A DNA stretch of 64,000 bases from Luscinia megarhynchos (Eukaryota > Chordata > Aves > Passeriformes > Turdidae): the NCBI GenBank assembly GCA_034336665.1, contig CM067590.1, forward strand, positions 1,204,483-1,268,482, written 5' to 3'. The position numbers and the translations under genes are program-made. The notes under the pieces were generated by a model. The model had not been told where the DNA came from, ran no database searches, and saw nothing but the letters and a program-made list of their open reading frames with translations. Below, piece by piece: positions 1 through 24,500 of the stretch (position 1 is its first letter; each line of letters begins with the position of its first letter).

Positions 1-274
1 AAAATATTCCCACCAAACTTCCCAAATCCTCACGGGGGACTCAGGGGTTGCCAAATCCACGCAGGGGAGGGGAGATGGGGGAATGATTCACCCCAAAATG
101 CACGTGGTGGGAAGGGAGGGGCTGCAAAAGGTCCTGGATGGGAGGGACAGTGCAGGGACAATGCGGGACTGGGATGAGGGTGGGTTCAGCCCTGGCCAGG
201 GGGCTCCAACAGGGAATCCTGGAGCTTGGCCACCTCCACAATGGCTGAGGCCACCCCTGGGATGGGCTGGAGGC

Positions 275-772
275 AGCCAGAGGGGGAAAATGCAGCCTGG
301 AGAGGGAAATGCAGCCTGGAGGAAATGCAGCCTGGAGAGGGGGAAATGCAGCCTGGAGGGGGAAATGCAGCCTGGAGGAAATGCAGCCTGAGGGGGGAAA
401 TGCAGCCTGGAGGGGAAATGCAGAATGGAGGGGAAATACAGAGTGGAGAGGGGAAATGCAGCGTGGAGGGGAGAAATGCAGCCTGAGGGGGGAAATGCAG
501 CCTGGAGGGGGGAAATGCAGAGTGGAGAGGGGAAATGCAGAGTGGAGAGGGGAAATGCAGAATGGAGGAAATGCAGACTGGAGGGGGGAAATGCAGAGTG
601 GAGAGGGGAAATGCAGCCTGGAGAGGGAAATGCAGCCTGGAGAGGGGGAAATGCAGCCTGGAGAGGGGGAAATGCAGAGTGGAGAGGGGGAAATGCAGAG
701 TGGAGAGGGGGAAATGCAGAGTGGAGAGGGGGAAATGCAGAGTGGAGAGGGGGAAATGCAGAGTGGAGGGTT
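275..772. repeat. Minisatellite, about 21-bp unit (gggaaatgcagagtggaga)
   Basis: Head-to-tail units alternating between gcagcctgga and gcagagtgga versions. The last five or so copies are nearly identical 22-mers, which suggests recent expansion at the right end. Confidence 0.93.
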
Positions 773-889
773 CCCTGTGCCCCCCATGGGATCAGGACAG
801 GGACCCCAATCCTGGGCTCCGCTCCACCTCTCCAGAGAAGGAAAATCCACACTCTCCCCTCAGCTGGACACAGAAAAGTGGGAGCCATC

Positions 890-935
890 CCCAACCCCAT
901 CCCCATCCCCATCCCCATCCCATTTCATCCCATTT
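890..935. repeat. Simple repeat (CCCATC)n grading into (CCCATTTCAT)n
   Basis: Runs of ccatcc followed by three catttcatcc units, immediately outside the probable MAP2K2 3'UTR. Confidence 0.85.
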
Positions 936-970
936 CATCCCTGAACAGCCAGTGCAGGACAAGGCCAGGC

Positions 971-976
971 TTTATG
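971..976 (-). terminator. Possible MAP2K2 poly(A) signal (CATAAA variant)
   Basis: On the minus strand cataaa lies about 540 nt beyond the MAP2K2 stop, and no canonical AATAAA occurs between. It is a weak variant, so the true 3' end may lie elsewhere. An internal T-tract (minus strand of 1264-1279) is part of the intervening 3'UTR. Confidence 0.35.
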
Positions 977-1515
977 AGAACCCTTTAAGAAGCAAACGAG
1001 GCAAACAGCGATCTCAGCTCAGATCTCAGCTCTGCCCCCAGGCCAGGGCCAGCCCAGAGCCCAGCCCGGGCCCCAGGCAGGACAGTGCCACTGCTCTGGG
1101 CCACCCTAGGCAGGGTTTCCCCATTCCTGATCCCACTGATTCTCCATCCCAGAGAGAAAAGCAGGGAGGAGGTGAAGCATCTCACACCCTCCATCACCTT
1201 CTCTCGTAACCCGAGTGAAAACACATTTCCAAACCAAACCAAAACAAACCCAAAATAATAAAGGAAAAAAAAAAAAAAATCAATCAACCAACATAAGCAG
1301 CACCACAATTCCCAAGTGTCAGGAGCTCCAGAGCCGGAGCAGAGACCTGGAACCCCCCGCAGCCCAGCCCTGGGGGCTCCAGCCGGGGGCACGGAGCCGC
1401 TTCGGGGGTGGAGCCGCGGCGGGGCCGGAGCTTTGGCGCTGGAGGGAGGAGGGAGCGGCGGCGGCGCCCCGGGAGGAGGAGGAAGCGGTGCCGGAGGCGG
1501 CAGGGCCGGCAGGGC

Positions 1516-10620
<9,105 letters not shown>

Positions 10621-10794
10621 GGCCGGGCCGGGCCGCGCCTGCGGGGCCGGGGGCGCGGCCGGGCGCGGGGGCGCGGGGCGGGGCGGGGCGGGGCCAGCGC
10701 GGCCAATCGGGGCGGGAGCCGGAACCGGGGCGGGGCCGAAGGGCGGGGCTACGGTCGGGCCTATGGAGGCGGGACTTGGCTTCCCTGAGGCGGG

Positions 10795-11235
10795 ACCGGG
10801 GGTTCCATGGGGCGGGACCAGTGGCTCTGTGAGGCGGGACTGGAGGCTCAGAGAGGCGGGACCGGGGGTTCTGTGGGGCGGGACCGGGAACTCCATGAGG
10901 CAGGACCGGGGGGTTCCATGAGGCGGGACCGGGTGTTCTGTGGGGGCAGGACCGGGAGCTCCATGAGGCGGGACCGGGAGCTCCATGAGGCGGGACCAGG
11001 GGTTCTGTGGGGCGGGACCGGGAGCTCCATGAGGAGGGACCGGGGGCTCCAGGAGGCGGGACCGGGGGCTCAATGAGGCGGGACCGAGGGTTCTGTGGGG
11101 CGGGACCGGGAGCTCCATGAGGAGGGACCGGGGGCTCCATGAGGCGGGACCGGGTGTTCTGTGGGGCGGGACCGGGAGCTCCATGAGGCGGGACCGGGGG
11201 CTCCGTGAGGCGGGACCGGGGGCTCCATGAGGCGG
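10795..11235. repeat. GC-box minisatellite upstream of MAP2K2
   Basis: About eighteen head-to-tail units of 20-27 bp built on gaggcgggaccgggggctcc, alternating with ttctgtggggcgggaccggg. Each unit carries a GGCGGG box, 180-620 bp upstream of the MAP2K2 start. Confidence 0.93.
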
Positions 11236-11307
11236 GGCCAGAACGTCCGGGGGGCGGGGCGCGGTGCCGGCACAGGCGGCGGAGCCTAAGAGCGCGCGGC
11301 GGGGAAG

Positions 11308-11317
11308 TCTCGCGAGA
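11308..11317. promoter_or_regulatory. TCTCGCGAGA palindrome
   Basis: Perfect 10-bp palindrome about 690 bp upstream of the MAP2K2 start. The TCTCGCGAGA element is an established CpG-island promoter motif bound by BANP (earlier attributed to ZBTB33). A partial second copy (gatctcgctg) follows directly. Confidence 0.65.
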
Positions 11318-11769
11318 TCTCGCTGAGGGGTACGAGGAGTTGGCGGCGGTGGCACCTGAGGGGCGCCGGGGTGCAGCGGATGTGTGGACGGAACGTTAAT
11401 TAAATAATCACTAATTAGCCCGTTCCATGCCCGAGCCCAGGCCCCGGGACCCCCGAGGCTGAGGAGCGGCCGCGGGTGGCGGCCCCGGGCGGGCGCCCTT
11501 TGCCCGCGGCCGGTGCGGCCATAAAGCGGGGAGCAGCCGCCGCCTGCCCGGGCAGAGGCCGTGGGGCGGCCGATAAGGGGCCGTGGCCTTGTCCCCGCGC
11601 CACGCCTGGGGCACACGGAGCCTTAGTCAGCTGTGTCCCCTCCCTGTGCCCGGAGCACCGCCAGGGTCTGCTGGTGGGAGTCACTGAGGGGATGCCGGTG
11701 CTGCTGTAGTGCCCCTCACTGCAGGGGGATGAGGGTTTGGCACAGCGACCACCCCGAGACAGTGAGGGA

Positions 11770-12060
11770 CTCGTGGGATAATCCCAGCATGGTCTGGGTT
11801 GGGGTGGATTTTAAACACATCCCGTTCCACACCTGCCATAGATAAGGACATTTTCTGCTGTCCCAGGCTGCTCCAAACCCTGTCCAGCCTGGCTTTGGAC
11901 ATTCCAGGGATCCAGGGGCAGCCACAGCTTCTCTGGGAATTCCATCCCAACCCCTCCTCACCTTCCCAGCCAGGAATTCCTTCCCTATATCCCATCCATC
12001 CCTGCCCTCTGGCAGTGGGAAACCATTCCCTGTGTGTGTCCTTGCACCCCTTGTCAATGG
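11770..12060 (-). mobile_element. CR1 LINE 3' fragment
   Basis: Reverse copy, fairly long, from the complement of the gattttaaacacatcccgtt-type end to the complement of the actgccagagggcagggatg block. Confidence 0.8.
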
Positions 12061-12158
12061 TCTCTCTCCAGGGACAGCCACAGGCCACCAAGGCTTTTTT
12101 TGGATCAGCCATAAATGGTAGAGTCCAAGGAAACGTCCCTGGATATTGCCCTCACACA

Positions 12159-12178
12159 CTTAATCGAATGTGATTAAG
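12159..12178. promoter_or_regulatory. CTTAATC-N6-GATTAAG inverted repeat
   Basis: Perfect 7-bp inverted repeat with a 6-bp spacer, 1.2 kb upstream of CREB3L3, in a block free of recognisable repeats. GATTA/TAATC cores suit homeodomain dimers. Function is inferred. Confidence 0.3.
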
Positions 12179-12713
12179 GCCGAGACGTCTGAAAAAAGGG
12201 AAACTGTCCCCGAAAGTGGGTGAAGGTTCACGGACAATTATAGCACCTGGACTTCGCCCGGCAGCCCCGGCCCCTCCTGCCCCGCTTGGCAGAGGAGCAC
12301 AAAAACATTTGGCTAATGAGTTACGGGTCCGGCCCCGGGGCGGCCCTGCCATCGCACCCCCACGGCCCCAATCAGGGCTGGGACGTTTTGCAATCTGGGC
12401 TATTATTTCTGTGCAGTTGGAGTTTAAACTTTGCCACTCGGGTCAGGGAATCACAACGCAGGAGGAAGAGGAGGAGGGTGAAGGCCAGGCTTGTTGTCTA
12501 CCAGGCTCATCTGTGCTCAGAGAGAGTTGAGAGGACAACCCATGGCATCTCACTCAGGTATGTCCTGGCAGCCACTGCTCAGTACAGTCCCATGGGGCCA
12601 TCAGGGCTCACTGAGGGGTCTGAGGGTGAAGAACAGGGGGCAATAAAGCCCCGTGTCCACCTTGACAAATGTCAAGTAATGACACCTGTCCCCTGCTGGC
12701 TTGGAGGACATTG

Positions 12714-12970
12714 AGGTTGGTTGGTTGGTTGGTTGGTTGGTTGGTTGGTCAGGCAGAGAGTTGAGTGGTCAGTCCATGGGTCAGTGGGCTGGTTGTTTGG
12801 GCAGTCCACCCATTGGTCACTTGGCCAACAGGTTGACCATTTGGGCTGTCTCTTGATTAGTTCATTGATCAACTGGTCAACCAGTTGGTCAGTGGGTCAG
12901 CTGGTCAGGTAGCTGGGATGTCAGCTGGCTGATTGGCCAGTTGGGCTAATGGTCCAACTGGGTCAGCTGG
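12714..12970. repeat. (GGTT)n grading into a degenerate tggtcag array
   Basis: Pure ggtt tetranucleotides to about 12749, then diverging 7-8-bp ttggtca / gggtcag units. The pure left end looks younger than the right. Confidence 0.85.
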
Positions 12971-13380
12971 CCAGTGGCTGTCTCTGAGTCCAGGGTCTCA
13001 AGCCTGGGGTAGCAGTGAGGGACTGAGTCCCCTCCCTGGGGTAGCCAGTGGCCACAGTGTCCTCCCCTCCACTTGCCACTCAAAATGATTAACCAGCCCT
13101 TCCAGCACGAGGAAAACCCCTGGCTGGGCTGCTCTGGGTGGAAAACTGGAGGATTTGGGAATTGCAGCTGCTGGAAGGAGTGGGGGGCACTTCCATGCCT
13201 GGAGCCCCCACATCCCATCCCGCACCTGTAGGGCTTTTCCAGGTGAATCCCAGCATGGCCCTGCCCCCTCCCAGCTGCCCCACGACTCGGGGTGTCCCCG
13301 GGGCCGTGCAGCTCGTGTGGGGGTGACTCTGGGGGCTACCACGGGCCTGGGCTGGGCAATGACCCTGCCACCCCACAGCC

Positions 13381-17573
<4,193 letters not shown>

Positions 17574-17903
17574 CAGAGCAGGGAGCAGGGGGAGCCATGG
17601 GGTCACAGCACCTCATCCCTCCAGGACAAACCCTCGGGGACCCCTCCAGGATCTGCCCCTGGATGCTGGACCTGCTTGGCTTTGCTTGGATTCTGTGAAC
17701 TGGGAAGAGACGGATTCCCACTGGCCTTACTGGGAGGGAAGGGGCTGCTCCTGCCCCCCTGGCACAGTGGGAGCTGTGGAAGGGACATGGGATCACTCAG
17801 GAGCAAGAGGGGCCCTGGCCTGGCTGGCTGCTGATGGTGCAATTGGTTGGTTTTGCTTGGATTTGTTTTGGTTTTTGGTGTCTGAATTTTATTTTCATCT
17901 CTA

Positions 17904-17909
17904 AATATA
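17904..17909 (+). terminator. Possible CREB3L3 poly(A) signal (AATATA variant)
   Basis: AATATA about 330 nt after the stop, in an AT-rich patch that contrasts with the GC-rich 3'UTR. No AATAAA lies between. Weak evidence. Confidence 0.35.
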
Positions 17910-18144
17910 AGATATTTTTGAAAAAATACACCTGCTGTACTTTAAAAGGGAGTGATCCACAAAGTTTCAATGAGCCCTGGGCCCGGGGGACCTCAAGCCC
18001 AGTTGCCATGGGGGGCTTAGGAGAGGGGGGACACATGGCCATGCCCAACTTGGAGCTGGGGCCAGGACACCTCCCACAGCTCCCAGCCCTGAGTCCAGCT
18101 GGGATCCAGCCAGCTCCAGTCCTCTTCCATGACCAAGTGGAATT

Positions 18145-18355
18145 ACAGTCATGGAATGGTTTGGGTTGGAAGGGACCTTAAAGCCCATCTAGTGCCACCC
18201 CTGCCATGGCCAGGAACACCTTCCACTGTCCCAAGGTGTTCCAAGCTCCATCCAACCTGGCCTTGGGCACTTCCAGGGATCCAGGGGCAGCCACAGCTTC
18301 TCTGGGAATTCCATTCCAGGGCCTCACCACCCTCCCAGGGAGGAATTCCCTGTGC
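18145..18355 (-). mobile_element. CR1 LINE 3' fragment between CREB3L3 and SIRT6
   Basis: Reverse copy with a well-preserved 3' end (atggtttgggttggaaggga). It occupies most of the gap between the two convergent 3' ends. Confidence 0.85.
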
Positions 18356-18411
18356 AAGGCCCTCCCCAGGCCCGTGGGTGCAGCTGCTCTGCGAGCCACA
18401 ATTCAAGTATA

Positions 18412-18417
18412 TTTAAT
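18412..18417 (-). terminator. Candidate SIRT6 poly(A) signal (ATTAAA)
   Basis: ATTAAA on the minus strand 87 nt past the SIRT6 stop, in an AT-rich patch (18405-18465). This implies a very short 3'UTR. Confidence 0.55.
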
Positions 18418-18503
18418 ACTGACATAAAAAAAGGGACAATATTTAAGGGTATAAAAAAAAGTCGGTAGGAAAAGCAGCCCAGGTGAGACAGGGACAGTCC
18501 AGG

Positions 18504-21500
18504 TCAGGTGAGGAGAGGCTCCACCTTCATCTTCTTCACAGGTGTTGGCCCCGTGTCGGGGCTGGGACACTCCAGCCTGAGCCCGTCCCGGCGCTGCCGC
18601 GGCGCCTGCCCGGCACACGGCACCGGCAGCACCGTGCCATTGTGCTGGGCCTGGGGCTCCTCCTTCAGGGGACACTGCAGCTGCTGGGCCTGGGGCTCCT
18701 CCTTCAGGGGACACTGCAGCTGCTGGGCCTGGGGCTCCTCCTCCAGGGGACACTGCAGCTGCTGGGCCTGGGGCTCCTCCTTCAGGGGACACTGCAGCTG
18801 CTGGGCCTGGGGCTCCTCCTTCAGGGGACACTGCAGCTGCTGGGCCTGGGCCACCTCAGCCTTGGCCACCTCAGCCCTCTCCACCACCACCGGCCCCGTC
18901 CACTCGGGCACCTCCAGCCCCAGGTGCTTCATCAGCTTGGTCATCACCTCATCGACGTAGCCGTGGATGCGCAGGTCGGCCTGGCGGTCCTGGAGAGATC
19001 AGGGGACAGGGATCAGGGACAGCAGGGACATGGATCAGGGACAGACAGGGACACAGGACTCAGGGAACAAACAGCCCCTCCCAGTGACAGGGCCATGTCC
19101 CCACTGTGTCATTCACTCCCTGTGGCTCTGCTGGGGTGTGGGTGGGGACACAGGCACAGAGCCAGGGACAGGGACACAGCAGGACAGGCACGAGGGAGCT
19201 CAGTGACATCTCAAGAACTCCCAGCTCTGGGTATTAAAGCCTTTGGACAATTGGGGCACCAACATCTGAGCAGGAGCTGAGCCTGCCCTCCACAGGCTCT
19301 GTGTGTGTGGCCATTCCATCAGGCTGCAAACCCCAAGAGGACACAGCAGGCTCCAGGCTGAGCTCTCACTCTGCTCCTAAGACTTGGATAAGGCTGGACA
19401 GGGTTTGGAGCAGCCTGGGATGGTGGAAGGTGTCCCTGCCCATGGGAGAGGGAACAGAATGAACTTTAAGGTCCCTTCCAACCCAGCCCTTTCCATGATT
19501 CTAATATTTACCTGCCATCTCACCGTGTTTAGCAGGTTTAAACCCTCCAACCCAGGACTCCCAGCCTGTTTGCCTGCTAAGAGAGGCCACCTGGGAGGGG
19601 ACAACGTGCAGGGACAAACTTGGGATGGGCCTGGAACAGGGGACAGGAGGGGGAAGGAGCAGTGCAGAGCTGCAGGACGCTCACTCACGTGTTTAGTTGC
19701 TTGGAGATTGACAATGACCAACTTCCCTCCTCTCTTCTTGGTGATGAGTGGGAGGTTCCCGCTGGGTTTGATCTGCAGAGAGGTCCCCAGGGTGACAGAG
19801 AGATCGGCTTTCCTGCAGGGAGGAGGAGAAATCCAGCACCAGGGCATGGATGGGTGGGGAGGGACTGTTCCCCTCTGAGCAGGGTGGCAGTACCTGCAGG
19901 CCTCATCTGCCAGCGTCAGGTCACGGTCAGGCAGGGAATCCTCCCAGTCCAGAATAGTGTCTCGTAACTTCCCTCTGCAAAACACACCCAGGGACCATGG
20001 ATTTCCCTGGGAAAGGCAGAGCTGCCCTGGCAGAGGGGACAGCAACCACAGCCTGTCCCACCCAGAGAGATCTTCCAGCACCTTGGGATGCTCCTCCCGA
20101 ATCTGAGGGGCTGTTGGGTCACCCCCCAAATCCCCATCCCAGCAGGGTCCCTACCTGCAGGCCCTCAGCCCCCGGGCCTTGGTGACGCTGCAGAGGCGTC
20201 CTGTGGGCTTGAGCCCCATGCTGCCCACGACAGCATCACGCACGTACTGCCTGTGGGGACAGGGACACAGCCAGGGCTGAGTGCCCCACACAGCTGGCAT
20301 GGCAATCCCACCTTCCCCTGGCATGGCAATCCCAGCTTCCCCTGGCATGGCAATCCCAGCTTCCCCCTGGCATGGCAATCCCAGCTTCCCCTGGCATGGC
20401 AATCCCAGCCCAGCTTCCCCCTGGCATGGCAATCCCAGATTTCCCCCTGGCATGGCAATCCCAGCCCAGCTTCCCCCTGGCATGGCAATCCCAGCTTCCC
20501 CTGGCATGGCAATCCCAGCTTCTCCTGGCATGGCAATCCCAGCTTCCCCCTGGTATGGCAATCCCAGCTTCCCCCTGGCATGGCAATCCCAGTTTCCCCC
20601 CGGCATGGCAATCCCAGCTTCCCCCTGGCATGGCAATCCCAGCCCAGCTTCCCCCTGGCATGGCAATCCCAGCTTCCCCCTGGCATGGCAATCCCAGCTT
20701 CCCCCTGGCATGGCAATCCCAGCCCAGCTTCCCCCTGGCATGGCAATCCCAGCTTCCCCCTGGCATGGCAATCCCAGCTTCCCCTGGCATGGCAATCCCA
20801 GCTTCCCCTGGCATGGCAATCCCAGCTTCCCCCTGGCATGGCAATCCCAGTTTCCCCCTGGCATGGCAATCCCAGCTTCCCCCTGGCATGGCAATCCCAG
20901 CTTCTCCCCTGGCATGGCAATCCCAGCTTCCCCTGGCATGGCAATCCCAGCTTCCCCCTGGCATGGCAATCCCAGCTTCCCCCTGGCATGGCAATCCCAA
21001 TTTCCCCCCTGGCATGGCAATCCCAGCCCAGCTTCCCCCCTGGCATGGCAATCCCAGCTTCTCCCTGGCATGGCAATCCCAGCTTCCCCTGGTATGGCAA
21101 TCCCAGCTTCCCCCTGGCATGGCAATCCCACTTCCCCCTGGCATGGCAATCCCAGCCCAGCTTCCCCCTGGCATGGCAATCCCAGCTTCCCCCTGGCATG
21201 GCAATCCCAGCCCAGCTTCCCCTGGTATGGCAATCCCAGTTTCCCCCTAGCATGGCAATCCCAGCCCCTGGCATGGCAATCCCAGCTTCTCCTGGCATGG
21301 CAATCCCAGCTTCCCCTGGCATGGCAATCCCAGCCCAGTTTCCCCTGGCATGGGAATCCCAGCCCAGCCCCCATCCCAGGATGGAATTCCCAGCCCAGCC
21401 CCCCAGGCCTCACGTACTTCCCACATTTCACACACTCTTCCACAAACATGTTCCCGTGGAGCTCGGCCAACTTGTCCCTGTGGGAGAAAGGCACAGGTGA

Positions 21501-24500
21501 GGGTGGGGAGCCCTGGGGGAGCCTTACCTCCTCCCCAGGAACTTTCCCTGCATTCCAGCTCTGCCAGGGGATGGGTTCATCCCCCAACAGGGAATGAGGG
21601 AGGGACAGCAGGTCCTGGCCTTTTCATTTTAATGTTTCCATCTGCAGCATTGATTGCAGCTCCTGACCCACTCAAATCTGTGCTCCTGGGAGCATGCAGA
21701 TCTTTGCTTTTCCAGCACCCAACATTCCTGTCTGTCCCTGTGCTGTTCCAGCCCTCTGACACCTGTTTTTCCTAAAATTCCCCTCAGGCTCAGAGCAGAA
21801 GCCAGAGGAAAACATGGCCATGCTCTCCTCAGAGCCCCACGCTGACTGGGAACTTCCTCCAGGCTGTGTGAGACAGGACTGACTTGATTTCCCCCAGTTT
21901 GGCCCCAGTTCAGCTTACTCAAGCACAGGCTTCATTTGGGAAGCAGAGCTGGGCTGAACTGGAAGAGGAGCCAGTGGCTCCAGGCTGTGGGAGCACCACA
22001 GAATTCTGTCCTCACTCCCTCCTGCGTTTCCCAGGGTTGTTTAGTTTAAACAGACAAACACGGGCTGGGAGCAGGACCGAGGACTTGGGGCTTGTAATGA
22101 CAGGAGATGGCCTGGAGCAGCTCTGGCTGAAGGAGTTTGTGAGAGGCACCTTCTCCAAGGACACAGAATGTTCCTCAGCCACGTCCTGACTCGTGGAATC
22201 ACAGAACGGGCTGGGCTGGGTTGGAAAGGACCTTAAAAGATCAACCCTGTGCCACTGTCCCAGGCTGCTCCAAGCCCCATCCTCGACTGTTCCCAGGGAT
22301 CACAGAATATCCTGAGCTGGGAGGGATCCACAAGCATCACTGAGTTCAACCCCTGGCCCTGCACAGACACCCCAACAACCCCACCCTGTGCCTGGGAGCG
22401 CTGTCCAAGGTTGCTATCCTGTTTCTATCCTTGTTTCCAGGGATGGGCCATCCCATTTTTCTCTGGGAAACCTGTGCCAGGGCCTCCCCTCCCTCAGCAT
22501 AAAACACCAGAGGTATCAGCGTCACACTCAGCATCTTTCAAGCCTCAGTGAGTCCCTTCATTTTGTTTTCTTTCTTGAACTCAGCTGCTCTCCCCTCCCC
22601 TTTCCCAGCAGCTCCGAGCACTTTTCCCTCCCCAGACAATTGCTGGCTGCTCTTAAGTGCTGGGAATGGGTTTTGTAACGGGCTGAGTCCGTGAAGGACA
22701 AAGCTCTGGCTGTCACGAGGCTCAGGACAGGCTCAGGTTCCTCTGAGGACAACTCTGCCACGGCCACTCGGGTTCCCTCCACGCAGGGAGTGCAGCTCTG
22801 CCACCCTCAGCTCCTGTCACAGCTCCCTGCAGAGGGAATCCCTTGGATCCTCGGGAATCTCTGGTGGGATCCCAACCTCGCTGCGAGGGAAGCAGAGCCC
22901 AGGTAAGTCAGAGCAGCTCCAGCTGTGGGACTCCCCCTGGCTTGGCAAAATTATCAAGGAAAAAAAGGCTCTTTAAGAGTCTTTTGGGCAGATTTTCTGC
23001 TCCCTCAAAAGATTCAACCGGAGCAAACTGAAGCTCTGAGAGCTCCGGCAGTGCTGTAACTGGAGTGAGACTCAGCATGGGAGCAGCTCAGGGCTCCCAG
23101 TCTCCCTCCTGCCCCTCCATGCACAGGGATGGGGATGGAAAGGGCCAGAGAGCAGAGCTCCAGGTCATTCCCAGGAGCACAGGCCCTGCTTGGATCCAAC
23201 TCCTCACCCCCAGGTGCTCCTGGTGGTACCGAGAGCCACAACCAGCAGGACCTGGATGGGGACAAGTGTTGGATGGGGCTTGGAACAACTGAGATAGTGG
23301 AAGGTGTCCCTGTCCTTGGCAGATGGGCTTTAAAGTCCCTCCCAACCCAAACCATTTTGAGATTTCATGATTCTGTTTTTCCCAAGCACAAACAGCAACT
23401 GGAAGCATTTCTAGAGAGCAACAACCAAGACTGATTTAATTCCATAACCCTCTGGATCAGAACCAGAACCTCTCTCCTCTGAATTCCAGCTGGTTTATCC
23501 ATCCCCTTCCAGCTTCCCCTCCCTGTATCAGACAGGGCAGAGACTCCTTGGGAATCAAAGCCCCTGCGTGGGGCTGGGACAGTACCGTGGGAATCCTGAC
23601 CGCACGTGCAGCCCGTCCACGTTCTGGCTGACCAGGAATTTCAGGATTCCCACTCTCTGCAGCCCCAGCAGCGCCATGTGAGTCTTGGAGGGCCTGGCGT
23701 TCTCAAAGGTGGTGTCGAATTTTGGGGAGAGCCCTTTCTCCTCCATGGTCCAGACACCATTGGGGCCCCTGGAAAGAGCAGGAAGGGAGAGCTCAGGCTC
23801 CAGGTGCCCCATCCACGGGAGCAGAGCTCAGGGATCAGCAGGATCCTGGGGGCTGATGCAAACACAGCACATGTGATTCTGTGCCAGAGGGAAAACAGCG
23901 TTTGCAGCGGGATCCAGGATGGACAGCTGGTGTGGCTTCAGTCAGAGCTTCCCACCAAGGACTCAGTGCCCCCCTCCCAGCCCTACCTGAAGTCAGGGAT
24001 CCCCGAGGCCGTGCTGATCCCTGCCCCCGTGTGAAACACCACATTGGAGGAGCTCCGGATCAGCTCTGCCAGCTCCTGCACCTTCCGCTCCAGCTCCTCC
24101 GGGGGGTCAAAAATCTGGGAAAAGACAAAAACCAGCGTGGGATGGAGAGATGTGGATTACATGGGGAAGGAATCCTTCCCTGTGACATTGGGCAGGCCCT
24201 GGGATGGATTTCCCAGAGCAGCTGAGGCTGTCCCTGGATCCCTGGAACATCCAAGGCCAGGCTGGACAGGGCTTGGAGCAGCCTGGGACAGTGGGAGGTG
24301 TCCCTGCCATGGCAAGGGCGGCACTGGATGATCCCTCAGGTCCTTTCAACCCAAACCATTCTGGGATTCCATGATTCTGGAGCCCCACAATTCCTTCTTA
24401 TCCATAAAGGATTTTGCATTCCTTAACGATAGAAACATTTAATGGGAGAGACTCCACGTTGTCTGGAGCGTTTCTGTGCAGGACAGGGCTGGGAACACCC

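Larger units (their letters stand above)
1..940. other. Non-coding flank beyond the MAP2K2 3' end
   Basis: Positions 1-270 are unremarkable single-copy-looking sequence, 275-772 a minisatellite and 890-925 a CCATCC simple repeat. Long reading frames here are repeat artefacts. No gene is seen. Confidence 0.6.
11331..13375. other. MAP2K2-CREB3L3 divergent spacer
   Basis: Contains an AT-rich stretch (ttaattaaataatcactaat at 11396), a CR1 fragment, a non-repetitive block at 12140-12470 that may be regulatory, a GGTT array at 12714-12970 and presumably the CREB3L3 transcription start and 5'UTR near 13.0-13.38 kb. No coding exon is seen. Confidence 0.6.

Noticed and set aside
41..944. Overlapping ORFs of 190-280 codons on both strands
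   Set aside because: They follow the 21-bp minisatellite; the translations are periodic (GEMQPGG or CISPSPL types) with no domain.
20088..21597. Five ORFs of 290-480 codons rich in AWQSQLP or GEAGIAMP
   Set aside because: Products of the stop-free 25-bp array in SIRT6 intron 4.
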